Source: Sphingobacterium kitahiroshimense (GTDB lineage Bacteria > Bacteroidota > Bacteroidia > Sphingobacteriales > Sphingobacteriaceae). Taken from it: DNA of 64,000 nt. The translations under genes were made by a program, and so were the position numbers. The stretch spans positions 1,922,001 to 1,986,000 of the forward strand of contig NZ_JAOQNK010000001.1 of assembly GCF_025961315.1 (NCBI RefSeq), read 5' to 3'. Shown here piece by piece: positions 1 through 8,706 of the stretch (the first letter of the stretch is position 1; each line of letters opens with the position of its first letter). The notes below the pieces were generated by a model. That model saw nothing but the letters and a program-made list of their open reading frames with translations. It was not told the DNA's origin and ran no database searches.

Positions 1-35
1 ATAAAAACCTTTTAACCAGGAAGACTCGTATAAAA

Positions 36-59
36 GGAATATGGAATATTCTTTATTCC
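36..59 (-). terminator. weak candidate terminator of the first gene
   Basis: On the minus strand a GGAATA/TATTCC stem is followed by TTTTAT. The hairpin overlaps the stop codon of the secreted-protein gene. The stem is only six base pairs, so this is a weak call. Confidence 0.3.
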
Positions 60-763
60 AAATCACCAAATTCAACATACAGCTGTTTGTGGTTTATAAA
101 ACTAACCGGTCGTTTAGTACCCAGAATCATTGCCTTCGACTTACTCCAAGAAAAAGGAACACGATTCTCCCTTTCCTTCAAAACGAGCAGCTGATAAGAC
201 TTGTCTGTTTTCATCTGCTTAACATCCGATAACTTAACAGACAAAACCTCATGAAAATCAGGTTTTCTACTGATCAAATGGCTCAGAAATTGTTCTTTCA
301 TATTTCCGAATAAGATGTACTGCAAATTTACAGGCCTTGGATTATCTTTATCAAACTGTTTATAATAGACAACCTGCTTGATTTTAAGAGAAATCGAATC
401 TAAAAGCTTAAATCCTCCCCTTTCAAAATGACCTCTATATACATTTGCCCTAAATACTTTGGTCTGATTAACCATTTCTGGCAAAACAAAAACTTCTGGT
501 TCAATCGTATAAACAAATTCTTCAGGAAATGCTAAACGGCTAGTGCGATATTGCTCTAGATCGGCCTTAGAAAATTCAAGCTCCAGAATAATCTGATAGT
601 CGTGTGGCTGATGAAACATAGGTAAATGTTCAGCATATATAGTCTCTATCCCCATCAATAACATTCCATGAATATTAGGCTTATCAGGATAATGAGCTTG
701 CTGGGCAGATATTATTTTGAAAGTGAAGAGTAAAAAAAGCAGACAAATACTTTTATAATTCAT
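53..763 (-). CDS. secreted protein of unknown function
   Basis: I do not recognise this protein. With the start at 763 it has 236 residues and opens with a typical signal peptide (MNYKSICLLFLLFTFKIISA, then Q), so it is probably periplasmic or outer-membrane associated. The reading frame stays open upstream to an ATG at 832, but a TAnnTTTG promoter box lies at 788-795 and the upstream 23 residues would precede the signal peptide, so 763 is the better start. The rest is mixed alpha/beta with no clear motif. The closest impression is of small secreted Bacteroidota proteins of the GLPGLI kind, but the GLPGLI signature itself is not visible. It stands alone, downstream of tRNA-Arg. Confidence 0.7.
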   Translation of the reverse strand: MNYKSICLLFLLFTFKIISAQQAHYPDKPNIHGMLLMGIETIYAEHLPMFHQPHDYQIILELEFSKADLEQYRTSRLAFPEEFVYTIEPEVFVLPEMVNQTKVFRANVYRGHFERGGFKLLDSISLKIKQVVYYKQFDKDNPRPVNLQYILFGNMKEQFLSHLISRKPDFHEVLSVKLSDVKQMKTDKSYQLLVLKERENRVPFSWSKSKAMILGTKRPVSFINHKQLYVEFGDLE

Positions 764-787
764 TTTGGCGAAATTTAAATATAGCAA

Positions 788-795
788 CAAAAATA
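788..795 (-). promoter_or_regulatory. -7 promoter box for the secreted-protein gene
   Basis: Minus-strand TATTTTTG matches the Bacteroidota -7 consensus TAnnTTTG, 24 bases before the ATG at 763. No TTTG lies at the expected -33 position. Confidence 0.5.
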
Positions 796-894
796 GCGGA
801 TAGTTAAATAAAGAGTTTAAACGGAGTGTCATATTCCTATTAACCTCAATTAAACTATATGATGAAACCTTCTTTTAATAATTTGGAATGGAAC

Positions 895-924
895 AAAAAA
901 AGCTTAGTCGTAATGACTAAGCTT
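895..924 (-). terminator. terminator of tRNA-Arg
   Basis: A ten-base-pair stem (AAGCTTAGTC with GACTAAGCTT, five-base loop) is followed on the minus strand by a run of seven T. It starts nine bases after the tRNA 3' end. Confidence 0.8.
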
Positions 925-932
925 TCTAGTAG

Positions 933-1006
933 TGCACTCAAAGGGAGTCGAACCCCTAACCTCCTGATCCGTAGTCAGGTGCTCTATCCAATTGAGCCAT
1001 GAGTGC
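933..1006 (-). tRNA. tRNA-Arg (anticodon ACG)
   Basis: The minus strand folds into a full cloverleaf of 74 nt. The acceptor stem is GCACTCA with TGAGTGC and discriminator A. The D stem is GCTC/GAGC, the anticodon stem CCTGA/TCAGG with loop CTACGGA, and the T loop is TTCGACT. The anticodon ACG, with A34 presumably deaminated to inosine, reads CGN arginine codons. No CCA is encoded. A strong intrinsic terminator follows directly. Confidence 0.95.
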
Positions 1007-1193
1007 ATTTTGAGCGACTTTTATTTAAAGTCATACCCCTTTGTTTGGTGATACAAATATCGGGACTTTTTTCAATTCTGCAAACTATTTTTAAACTTTT
1101 TTAGACAAAAAAAGTAATATTTTTATTATCTTATTGATAGTATTACATTTACAAAGGTTATTTTTTTAATATTTTTTTCACAAAGACGTACTT

Positions 1194-2021
1194 ATGTCCA
1201 AAAAAGAAACGAAACTCAGCAAAATACGTATTGACGACATCAGCATTTCATATATGATAAGACCTAGTAAGACAGATAAAGCTGAAAAAACAGTTATCTT
1301 TTTACATGGTTTCCCTTTCAATAAAAATATGTGGCGCGCACAGATGCAACAATTAGACGAACAATTTATCGGAATAGCAATAGATATTAGAGGACACGGA
1401 CACAGCACGCGAGGTCATGGCTTTTTTAGTGTGGATGTTTTTGCAAAGGATTTAATCCAATTCATCACACATTTAAATTTAAATAACGTTGTACTTTGTG
1501 GTGTTTCGATGGGAGGCTACATTGCACTGCGCACTTACGAATTAATAGGAAGTACACTTCAAGGACTCATTTTAAGTGACACCCATTCTTTTGCCGATAA
1601 CAATATGGCAAAACAAAAACGTTTTGATTCAATCCAAGCTTTACTAAAATATGGAAAACGTCCATTTTCATTAGGTTTTATTGAAACAGTATTTTCAAAA
1701 AAGACATTAACTGAAAACCCAGAAGCGATTGAAACAATAAAGAGTGCCATTCGGCGAAACGATCTGCAAAACATTTGTGCGACACAATTAGCATTAGCGG
1801 CCCGTACAGATACAACAGCTATGTTAAACACTATAACAGTGCCCACATTGGTCATCAAAGGGAAAGAAGATAAGTTAATCACAGATCTACAGACCAAAAC
1901 CTTACTTGACAATATTGCCCACGTTAAATTTATTGAATTTACGGAATCAGGTCATTTACCTAATTTGGAAGAGCCCGAAAAATTCAGTGGAGAGGTCAAC
2001 TCCTTCTTAAACTCGCTCTAG
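1194..2021 (+). CDS. alpha/beta-fold hydrolase
   Basis: A 275-residue cytoplasmic alpha/beta hydrolase without a signal peptide. The oxyanion-hole motif HGFPFNKNMW is at residues 38-47, the nucleophile elbow GVSMGG at 103-108 (Ser105), the acid probably Asp226 in GKEDKL, and the catalytic His254 in SGHLPNLEEP. The His-containing C-terminal motif and length fit the 3-oxoadipate enol-lactonase / haloperoxidase-like branch, but the substrate cannot be deduced and there are no pathway neighbours. It is monocistronic, between tRNA-Arg on the other strand and a terminator at 2038-2065. Confidence 0.9.
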   Translation: MSKKETKLSKIRIDDISISYMIRPSKTDKAEKTVIFLHGFPFNKNMWRAQMQQLDEQFIGIAIDIRGHGHSTRGHGFFSVDVFAKDLIQFITHLNLNNVVLCGVSMGGYIALRTYELIGSTLQGLILSDTHSFADNNMAKQKRFDSIQALLKYGKRPFSLGFIETVFSKKTLTENPEAIETIKSAIRRNDLQNICATQLALAARTDTTAMLNTITVPTLVIKGKEDKLITDLQTKTLLDNIAHVKFIEFTESGHLPNLEEPEKFSGEVNSFLNSL

Positions 2022-2037
2022 TTACAGACATAAAAAA

Positions 2038-2065
2038 ATGCAGTGGATAAAAATCAACACTGCAT
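2038..2065. terminator. terminator between convergent genes
   Basis: An eight-base-pair stem (ATGCAGTG with CACTGCAT, 12-base loop) lies 17 bases past the hydrolase stop. A-rich sequence before it and TTAAAT after it make it possibly bidirectional. Confidence 0.6.
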
Positions 2066-2095
2066 TAAATTGGATGTACCAAAAGAAAACATTTC

Positions 2096-2314
2096 TTATA
2101 AACCACGGTATTTACTTTGTTTATATTTAAAGAAATCATTCAAATGTTGTAAGTTTTCTTTTCTTTCCTCCGATTTACGGTAAGAAATAATGGAATCCCA
2201 TATAAACAAAGCGAACAACAATATTGCAAAAAGAACAGGCATGCTCAAGAAGCTACCCGTAGTACCCTGCATAATTAACCAAGTTGAAACAATAACCGTT
2301 AATAAAAATTTCAT
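2096..2314 (-). CDS. small membrane protein of unknown function
   Basis: A 72-residue protein with two hydrophobic segments (about residues 2-17 and 25-45, the second including LFAILLFALFIWDSI) and a basic, lysine/arginine-rich C-terminal tail. This predicts a two-pass inner-membrane protein. The frame is open to another ATG at 2329 (five more residues); I prefer 2314 because AGGA sits six bases before it. No family is recognised. It is isolated, with about 600 bases of intergenic DNA upstream. Confidence 0.6.
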   Translation of the reverse strand: MKFLLTVIVSTWLIMQGTTGSFLSMPVLFAILLFALFIWDSIISYRKSEERKENLQHLNDFFKYKQSKYRGL

Positions 2315-2329
2315 AATAAATCCTAACAT

Positions 2330-2883
2330 TTCGTATAATTTAAAGTGACTGAATAATACGCTGACTCTACCGCCAGACGTCTGAATAAAACCTGTGATGC
2401 CGTATCTTGAAATCGCTAGCCTACTGAAAAATATAAATGATCAGAAAACTAAATGGTGGAGAAGAACCAATATATTGATAAATCAAAATATCAGGTCAAT
2501 TTTCAAAAAAATCAATAGTGTATGGAGAAGGTAAAACTGGTAAGTTTTAGCACTGATTTATATTTAAAAACTGACAAAAATTAAAAAACTTATAGTAATT
2601 AATTTCACATCAACTTCAAATGTACTAATTTTTTTAGACAAAAACAAATGCTACGCGGAAAATTTTAGCTAAATAACGAGTTACTTGATTTTGTAAACAG
2701 CTATAAAATAAGAGCAAATAAAAAAATAACCTCTAATTATAACCTCTAATTAACTCCAGTACTGCAGCCAAATCTTAATAATAACAAATTGCTTTTTTAG
2801 ACAAACTCTACGATTGAATAATTATAATCTGTCATAAAAATGTACTAAATTTTACAGGCTATTTAATTTAAAAAAATCATTGT
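2330..2883. other. AT-rich intergenic region with short repeats
   Basis: No convincing coding sequence on either strand. It holds a tandem 13-bp repeat at 2727-2752, two copies of TTTTTTAGACAAA (2630-2642 and 2793-2805; a third copy is at 1097-1109), and ends in the promoter of the TetR operon. Confidence 0.6.
2727..2752. repeat. tandem 13-bp repeat, two copies
   Basis: TAACCTCTAATTA occurs twice head to tail with no mismatch. Its function is unknown; it lies about 160 bases upstream of the TetR promoter. Confidence 0.7.
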
Positions 2884-2891
2884 TACTTTTG
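2884..2891 (+). promoter_or_regulatory. -7 promoter box of the TetR operon
   Basis: TACTTTTG matches TAnnTTTG exactly, 28 bases before the chosen ATG at 2919. It lies downstream of an alternative in-frame start at 2880, which argues against that start. Confidence 0.6.
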
Positions 2892-2892
2892 C

Positions 2893-2903
2893 TAACACTG
2901 TTA
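2893..2903 (+). promoter_or_regulatory. candidate operator for the TetR regulator
   Basis: The palindrome TAACA-C-TGTTA begins two bases after the -7 box, where it would cover the transcription start. This is the usual place for an autoregulatory TetR operator. It is short, so the call is tentative. Confidence 0.35.
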
Positions 2904-2918
2904 ACTAAAGTTTTAAAG

Positions 2919-3530
2919 ATGGGTGTATCAGAGCGGAAATTGCGAGATTTAGAAAAAATTAGGTTACAAATAATTGAACAATCCTGGCTTATTGTACAGG
3001 AGGAAGGTTGGCAAGCACTATCCATTAGAAAAATAGCAGATGCCATTGAATATAGTGTTCCTGTTATTTATAAACATTTTGAAAACAAAGATGCTATTGT
3101 AGCCTATTTTACAAAAGTCGGTTTTTCTTTGCTTGCAACACAACTTGCATCTGCTGTAGATTCAAGCAGAACCGCAGACCTGAACTTGTATCATCTAGCG
3201 ACATCTTACTGGAAATTCGCATTCGAAAATAAGAAATACTATGAAATTATGTTCGGTTTGGGTATTCCCCAATGCGAAGTTGTGAACAGTATCAAAGAGA
3301 TGAAAGTCGCATCAGATGTCATGTTAAATTGTATTTCCAAATGTATTGAAGAGAATCAAGTCGAACAAATTGATCTATTTTTAAAATTCAAAACCTTTTG
3401 GTCTATTTTACATGGTATTATTACCATCGAATTCATATCAAATACAGCAACAGATCCAGAAGTAGTATCCCCTATCCTAACAGATGCTATTGAGGGATTT
3501 ATTATATCATTAAAACACCACAATAAATAA
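2919..3530 (+). CDS. TetR/AcrR family transcriptional regulator
   Basis: With the start at 2919 it has 203 residues. The N-terminal TetR helix-turn-helix is clear: helices around EKIRLQIIEQSWLIVQEEGW, then LSIRKIADAIEYSVPVIYKHF, followed by NKDAIVAYF. The C-terminal two thirds is an all-helical ligand-binding domain of the TetR_C_33-like kind (motif YYEIMFGLG). It is one base from the next gene, a nitroreductase, and likely regulates itself, the nitroreductase and the DsbA-like gene. The ligand is unknown; the neighbours suggest an electrophile or redox stress signal (inference). Confidence 0.88.
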   Translation: MGVSERKLRDLEKIRLQIIEQSWLIVQEEGWQALSIRKIADAIEYSVPVIYKHFENKDAIVAYFTKVGFSLLATQLASAVDSSRTADLNLYHLATSYWKFAFENKKYYEIMFGLGIPQCEVVNSIKEMKVASDVMLNCISKCIEENQVEQIDLFLKFKTFWSILHGIITIEFISNTATDPEVVSPILTDAIEGFIISLKHHNK

Positions 3531-3531
3531 C

Positions 3532-4164
3532 ATGAGTTTATTAGAAGATTTAAAATGGAGATATGCCACAAAAAAGATGAATGGCACTCCAGTAGCACAA
3601 GAAAAAGTTGATTACATTTTAGAAGCTGCTCGTTTGGCTCCTACCTCTTCTGGGCTACACCCTTATAGAGTAATTGAAATATCAAATCGCGAATTGAAAG
3701 CAAAAATTCAACCTATCGCTTACGGTCAATCCCAAATCGTAGACAGTTCACATATTTTAATATTCGCAGCTTACGATTCCTATACTAAAGAACGTGTAGA
3801 AGCACCATTTGCGCAACAGGCGGAAGAAAGAGGATTGCCAATAGGGTTTGCAGATGATTATAAAAACAATCTTTATACACAATTATCAGCGTTGTCCCAA
3901 GAACAGCAATTTAACCATGCGGCACGTCAGGCTTATATTGGTTTTGGATTAGCCGTAGCCGCGGCGGCAGAACAAAAAATTGATGCAACTCCTATGGAGG
4001 GTTTTAACAACCAACAGTTAGATGCCCTACTTGAGTTAGACAAATTAGGCCTTAAATCGGTTACAATCTTAGCCCTGGGTTACCGCGATGAAGCAAACGA
4101 TTGGTTAGTTAACTTAAAGAAAGTAAGACCAAGCCATGAAGATTTCATTATTAAATTCAACTAA
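3532..4164 (+). CDS. nitroreductase family NAD(P)H-dependent oxidoreductase
   Basis: A 210-residue flavoprotein of the NfsB/NfnB type, expected to use FMN as a homodimer and reduce nitro or quinone compounds with NAD(P)H. The FMN-phosphate motif RYATKKMNG is at residues 10-18, the family segment ARLAPTSSGLHPYRV follows at about 32-46, and ILALGYRDEANDW is near the C terminus. It is separated from the TetR gene by a single base, so the two are co-transcribed. A hairpin lies between it and the downstream DsbA-like gene. The substrate is not determinable from sequence. Confidence 0.88.
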   Translation: MSLLEDLKWRYATKKMNGTPVAQEKVDYILEAARLAPTSSGLHPYRVIEISNRELKAKIQPIAYGQSQIVDSSHILIFAAYDSYTKERVEAPFAQQAEERGLPIGFADDYKNNLYTQLSALSQEQQFNHAARQAYIGFGLAVAAAAEQKIDATPMEGFNNQQLDALLELDKLGLKSVTILALGYRDEANDWLVNLKKVRPSHEDFIIKFN

Positions 4165-4174
4165 AATATATTTT

Positions 4175-4199
4175 GGGAACTCAATTATTAGGAGTTCCC
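4175..4199 (+). promoter_or_regulatory. intercistronic hairpin
   Basis: An eight-base-pair stem GGGAACTC/GAGTTCCC with a nine-base loop sits between the nitroreductase and the DsbA-like gene. No U-run follows, so it may stabilise the upstream message or attenuate read-through rather than fully terminate. Confidence 0.5.
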
Positions 4200-4217
4200 G
4201 ATTCTTAAACATACATT

Positions 4218-4919
4218 ATGAAAATAGAAATTTGGTCGGACATCGTTTGTCCATTTTGTTATATTGGTAAAAAAAGATTAGAACAAGCATTAGCTTCATT
4301 TCCTCATCGTGATGAAGTTGAGATTATTTGGAAATCTTATCAACTACACCCGCAATTCCCACAAGATGCGGCTGGTATTCCCGCAGTAGAGTACATTAAA
4401 AATGCGAAAGGTCTAACTAAGGAAGAAACTTTAGGTATGATGCAACAGGTTCAGTCCATAGGAAAATCTCTAGAGATTGATTTTGATTTCGAAAAATCAC
4501 TAATTGTCAATACCCTAAATGGACATCGTCTTATACATTTTGCACAAGAACATGGTCTTGGTAATATTTTAAAAGAACGCCTACTAAAAGCCCATTTCAG
4601 TGAAGGAGTAGACGTTAATGATACCAATATATTAGTAAACCTAGCCGCGGAAGTGGGGATGGACAAAAAAGAAGTCCAAGAAATGCTGTTTTCTGATCGT
4701 TTTACTTACGAAGTCACTCAGGATATTCAAGAAGGTGTAAATCTAGGTTTACGTGGCGTTCCATTTTTCGTATTTAATCAAAAGTTTGGTATTGCTGGAG
4801 CACAACCTTTAGAAATGTTTGAACAGACACTCCGTCAAGCATATGAAGATGCTAAAACAGTTATTATCATGAATGATAATGAAGGACCTAGCTGCGACAG
4901 TGAAACCGGAAATTGCTAA
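4218..4919 (+). CDS. DsbA family oxidoreductase (FrnE-like)
   Basis: A 233-residue cytoplasmic thioredoxin-fold protein of the DsbA/FrnE (2-hydroxychromene-2-carboxylate isomerase-like) family. The active site CPFC is at residues 11-14, directly followed by YIGKKRLE, the helical insertion is at about 60-155, and the cis-proline segment GVPFFVF has Pro182. The C terminus adds two cysteines (Cys226 and Cys233), as in FrnE-type proteins with a second thiol pair. There is no signal peptide. It follows the nitroreductase by 53 bases and probably belongs to the same TetR-controlled stress operon. The stop codon lies within the terminator stem. Confidence 0.88.
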   Translation: MKIEIWSDIVCPFCYIGKKRLEQALASFPHRDEVEIIWKSYQLHPQFPQDAAGIPAVEYIKNAKGLTKEETLGMMQQVQSIGKSLEIDFDFEKSLIVNTLNGHRLIHFAQEHGLGNILKERLLKAHFSEGVDVNDTNILVNLAAEVGMDKKEVQEMLFSDRFTYEVTQDIQEGVNLGLRGVPFFVFNQKFGIAGAQPLEMFEQTLRQAYEDAKTVIIMNDNEGPSCDSETGNC

Positions 4920-4940
4920 TAGTTTACTATTAGCAATTTT
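4911..4940 (+). terminator. terminator of the TetR operon
   Basis: A perfect 13-base-pair stem (AATTGCTAATAGT with ACTATTAGCAATT) has a two-base spacer and is followed by TT. It overlaps the last codons and stop of the DsbA-like gene. Confidence 0.75.
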
Positions 4941-5062
4941 GATTGTCAGACATAACCAAAGAGTTAGCTAAACTTCTGCTCCCGAATCCCAAAATCGTGC
5001 AAATAAGTTGAACTTATTTCTTAATTTCGTTTCCTATTTAATGCAGAAAAATTGTAGTATAA

Positions 5063-8000
5063 ATGCAGTTAACTAAACTAGAAATAAAAGGATTCAAAAG
5101 CTTCGGCGATAAGATTACAATCAATTTTAATGAAGGCGTCACCGCAATTGTGGGCCCAAATGGTTGTGGCAAATCAAATGTCGTCGATGCGATACGTTGG
5201 GTTTTGGGAGAGCAGAGTACACGTATGCTCCGTTCAGAAAAAATGGAAAACATCATTTTTAATGGGACGAAAAATCGTAAAGCGGCAAACCTGGCAGAAG
5301 TTTCGCTCACTTTTGACAATAATAAAAACGTACTTCCAACAGCATTTACAACAGTCACTGTGACACGTAAGCTGTTTAGAAACGGTGATAGTGAATACCG
5401 ATTAAACGATGTAAAATGTCGCTTAAAAGATATTACAGACTTGTTTTTAGATACAGGAGTTGGAGCAGATTCTTATTCGATCATCGAACTGAGAATGATT
5501 GATGAAATCATCAATAATAAAGAAAACTCCCGTCGAAATCTATTTGAAGAAGCATCTGGAATATCCAAATATAAAGTCCGTAAAAAACAAACGCTAAATA
5601 AGCTAAGAGATACTGAACTTGACTTGAGTCGCGTAGATGATTTAATGTTTGAGATTACCAAAAATCTAAGATCATTAGAAGGACAAGCTAAAAAAGCAGA
5701 AAAATATACGCTTTTAAAAGATGAATACCGCCAGAGTAGTATCAATTTAGCCTATTACCGCATTGCCGATTTTAGCAGTGAACTGGAACGTCTCCAAGGT
5801 CAGGAATCCAAATTAAACAAGCAGAGTACCGACGCACAAGAACATATTAATAAAGCTGAAAATGCACTAAAGCAAATCCGAGAAGACAATCTGGAGCAGG
5901 AAAAAAATGTTTCCATACAACAGAAAGCCACCCAGGAATTTATTAATAAAATCCGAAATTACGAGTCGGAAAAAAAAGTTAAAAACGAACAGCTTAAGAA
6001 TCTTCAGGATAAAGAAAGCAGATTGAATTTTGAAATCAACAATGACAATCAACAACTCAATCATGTTCTTTATACGATCAAAAGGTTAAATGAAGAGTTA
6101 TTTCATGAGCAACAGCAATTGGATAATTTCCAAACAAACCTAGAAAAGGATAAATTTGAAGTCGAAGAGCTAAGAGGTCAGCAACAAACTGCCAAAGGAA
6201 AATTAGACAGCTATAACAAGGCCAGTACAACTTTACAGGACAATATCTATAAGCTTGAAAAAGATATTGCTGTTTTAAATATTCAAAAAGAAGCTTTATT
6301 ACAAGAATCCATCCGAACGGTAACAGATACTGAATCCAAAGAAGCTGAGTTAAATCAATTTAATATTACTGTAGCTGAATTAGAGGGCCGTGTAGAAACG
6401 CAGCAACAACAGTATGAGACCGCCATACAGATGGAAGAAGAATTGCAATCGCAAATTCAAAATCATACAGCAAATATAAATACCCTTAAGGACGAATTAA
6501 ATAAAGAGTCAAGGTTAGCAGATGCGAAACAGAATGAATATAACTTAACTAAATCCTTAATTGATAATTTAGAAGGCTTTCCTGATTCAATCCGATTTCT
6601 AAAGAAGAATGCAGGTTGGAAAAAACAACCGCCATTATTTTCAGATGTTCTTTTTTGCGAGGAAGACTACCGCGTAGCTATTGAAAATTACCTGGAATCG
6701 ATCATGAATCACTATGTCGTGGAAACACAGCAAGATGCGGTACAGGCAATTAATCTTTTAAGCGATGCTGCACGTGGTCGTGCAAATTTCTTCATATTGG
6801 ATGCCATCCCATCCATAAAGACATCTTCATCGATTAATGATGATATCTTAACTCCAGCTTTGAATGTTATTACTGTTGATGACAAATTCAAGCCTCTTTG
6901 CGAAGTTTTATTACAAAATGTCTATATTTTGCAACGAGAACGCGACCATGAACTTGAATTACCATTGCCCGAGGGAGATATTGTTATTTTGCAGAAAAAT
7001 GGTAAATTTTCGAAAAACAGGTTAGGTCTATCAGGTGGTTCTGTGGGATTATTTGAAGGTAAACGAATCGGACGCGCTAAAAACATCGAAATCTTAGCAA
7101 AGGAAATCAAAGCTCTTAATGAAAACATCAATAAGCTACAGGATCAAATAGCCGACGAATCCGGACGTTTAGCAGCATTACAGTCTAATTCCCAAAAGGA
7201 AATGATTGATGAGCTTCGTTTTCAACTAAACCGTCTAAATAATGAATTGATATCTGTCAAAACAAAACAAGAACAATATCAAACCTTCATTACTAATGCA
7301 CTAAACCGCAAGAAGGATATTCAAGATAAAATAATAGCTATTGAAAATGATTTACTAATTGTCGAACCTCAAATTCAAGATTTCAAAAACGAACGTGAGC
7401 AGCAGGTAGGTGATCTTCAAGAATTTCAGGACAGATTTAATGAAATTTCAGAGATTTTAACTGAAAAATCCGCAAGTTACAATCAAGGAAATCTCGGATA
7501 CCATCAGCAACAGAATAAAGTTTCAAACATCAATAAAGATCTCGAATTCCGCGAAACGCAGCAGGAGGATTTTCAATCTCGTATCGAACGTAATACAAAA
7601 GATCTCGAAGAAGTACAGTTATCTTTAAAAAATACAGCCCAATTTGTAGATGAAGAAGACCAAGATCTGGTGGAAATGTATACGCAGAAGGATGCACTGG
7701 AAAAAGGTTTAGAAGAATTAGAAAAGAGCTACTATGGTGTTCGTAAACAAATAAATGAGTTAGAAGAGCAAATTATACAATACCGTCGATCAAAAGAACA
7801 AGATGATCTCCTAATTTCTGAAATAAAAGATAAGAAAACAGCACTTCAGATTGATCTTAATACTTTAAAAGAACGCCTTTCTGCAGAGTTTAATATTGAA
7901 TTAAAAGATCTATTAGAACAAGAAGAAACGCCAACAATCACAGAAGATCAAGATGTACTTGTCGCCAAGTGTACGAAACTCAAAAAACAATTGAATGAGT

Positions 8001-8605
8001 ACGGTTCAATCAATCTTATGGCCAAAGAGGCTTTCGATGAGATGAATGAACGTTATAACTTCATCAATAAAGAAAAATCAGATCTATTGGAGGCAAAAGA
8101 ATCTTTAATGGCAACCATTAAAGAGATTGATGATACTGCAGAGGTACAATTTATGTTTACGTTCAATAGTGTTCGTGATAATTTCATCAAAGTTTTCCGC
8201 TCCCTATTTAACGAAGAAGATAGCTGTGATTTAATCCTTACAGACCCATCTAAACCGTTAGATTCGGATATTGATATTATTGCGCGTCCTAAAGGAAAAA
8301 GACCATTGTCGATCAATCAACTATCAGGAGGAGAGAAAACCCTCACCTCAACAGCACTTCTATTCTCACTGTATCTTTCGAAGCCTGCACCATTCTGTAT
8401 TTTTGATGAGGTAGATGCACCATTAGATGATACTAACATTGATAAATTCAATAATATCATTCGTGATTTTTCTAAGAACTCACAATTTATAGTGGTTTCT
8501 CACAACAAAAAAACAATTGCGAGCACAGACATCATCTATGGAGTTACCATGGTAGAACAAGGTGTATCACGTGTTGTTGCAGTTGACTTACGAGATGTCG
8601 CTTAA
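5063..8605 (+). CDS. smc: chromosome segregation protein SMC
   Basis: A full-length 1180-residue SMC ATPase, which with ScpA/ScpB forms the bacterial condensin that organises and segregates the nucleoid. The N-terminal head carries the Walker A motif GPNGCGKS at residues 31-38. Long coiled coils flank a hinge at roughly 500-670. The C-terminal head holds the signature LSGGEK near residue 1087 and Walker B FCIFDEVDAPLDD near 1110, followed by the H-loop VVSHNKKT. The length is normal for the family. It stands alone; scpA and scpB are not in this window. No TAnnTTTG box is seen immediately upstream. Confidence 0.97.
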   Translation: MQLTKLEIKGFKSFGDKITINFNEGVTAIVGPNGCGKSNVVDAIRWVLGEQSTRMLRSEKMENIIFNGTKNRKAANLAEVSLTFDNNKNVLPTAFTTVTVTRKLFRNGDSEYRLNDVKCRLKDITDLFLDTGVGADSYSIIELRMIDEIINNKENSRRNLFEEASGISKYKVRKKQTLNKLRDTELDLSRVDDLMFEITKNLRSLEGQAKKAEKYTLLKDEYRQSSINLAYYRIADFSSELERLQGQESKLNKQSTDAQEHINKAENALKQIREDNLEQEKNVSIQQKATQEFINKIRNYESEKKVKNEQLKNLQDKESRLNFEINNDNQQLNHVLYTIKRLNEELFHEQQQLDNFQTNLEKDKFEVEELRGQQQTAKGKLDSYNKASTTLQDNIYKLEKDIAVLNIQKEALLQESIRTVTDTESKEAELNQFNITVAELEGRVETQQQQYETAIQMEEELQSQIQNHTANINTLKDELNKESRLADAKQNEYNLTKSLIDNLEGFPDSIRFLKKNAGWKKQPPLFSDVLFCEEDYRVAIENYLESIMNHYVVETQQDAVQAINLLSDAARGRANFFILDAIPSIKTSSSINDDILTPALNVITVDDKFKPLCEVLLQNVYILQRERDHELELPLPEGDIVILQKNGKFSKNRLGLSGGSVGLFEGKRIGRAKNIEILAKEIKALNENINKLQDQIADESGRLAALQSNSQKEMIDELRFQLNRLNNELISVKTKQEQYQTFITNALNRKKDIQDKIIAIENDLLIVEPQIQDFKNEREQQVGDLQEFQDRFNEISEILTEKSASYNQGNLGYHQQQNKVSNINKDLEFRETQQEDFQSRIERNTKDLEEVQLSLKNTAQFVDEEDQDLVEMYTQKDALEKGLEELEKSYYGVRKQINELEEQIIQYRRSKEQDDLLISEIKDKKTALQIDLNTLKERLSAEFNIELKDLLEQEETPTITEDQDVLVAKCTKLKKQLNEYGSINLMAKEAFDEMNERYNFINKEKSDLLEAKESLMATIKEIDDTAEVQFMFTFNSVRDNFIKVFRSLFNEEDSCDLILTDPSKPLDSDIDIIARPKGKRPLSINQLSGGEKTLTSTALLFSLYLSKPAPFCIFDEVDAPLDDTNIDKFNNIIRDFSKNSQFIVVSHNKKTIASTDIIYGVTMVEQGVSRVVAVDLRDVA

Positions 8606-8607
8606 GA

Positions 8608-8642
8608 AATAACAGATTTTGTTATATACAAGATCTGTTATT
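8608..8642 (+). terminator. first hairpin after smc
   Basis: Stem AATAACAGAT/ATCTGTTATT with a 15-base loop, three bases past the smc stop. Confidence 0.5.
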
Positions 8643-8644
8643 AT

Positions 8645-8686
8645 AAAAAAAGGGAGTGATACATGTGTATCACTCCCCTTTTTTTA
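8645..8686. terminator. bidirectional terminator between smc and the YceI gene
   Basis: An 11-base-pair perfect stem GGGAGTGATAC/GTATCACTCCC with loop ATGT is flanked by seven A on the left and seven T on the right, serving both convergent genes. Confidence 0.88.
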
Positions 8687-8706
8687 TAATAATTATTCTG
8701 ATGAGC

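Noticed and set aside
2880..2918. Longer N terminus for the TetR regulator
   Set aside because: The Leu-rich extra residues lie over and upstream of the -7 promoter box and are unlike TetR N termini.
8053..8316. Antisense frames inside smc and other long genes
   Set aside because: Shadow frames with no start signals, domains or conserved composition.
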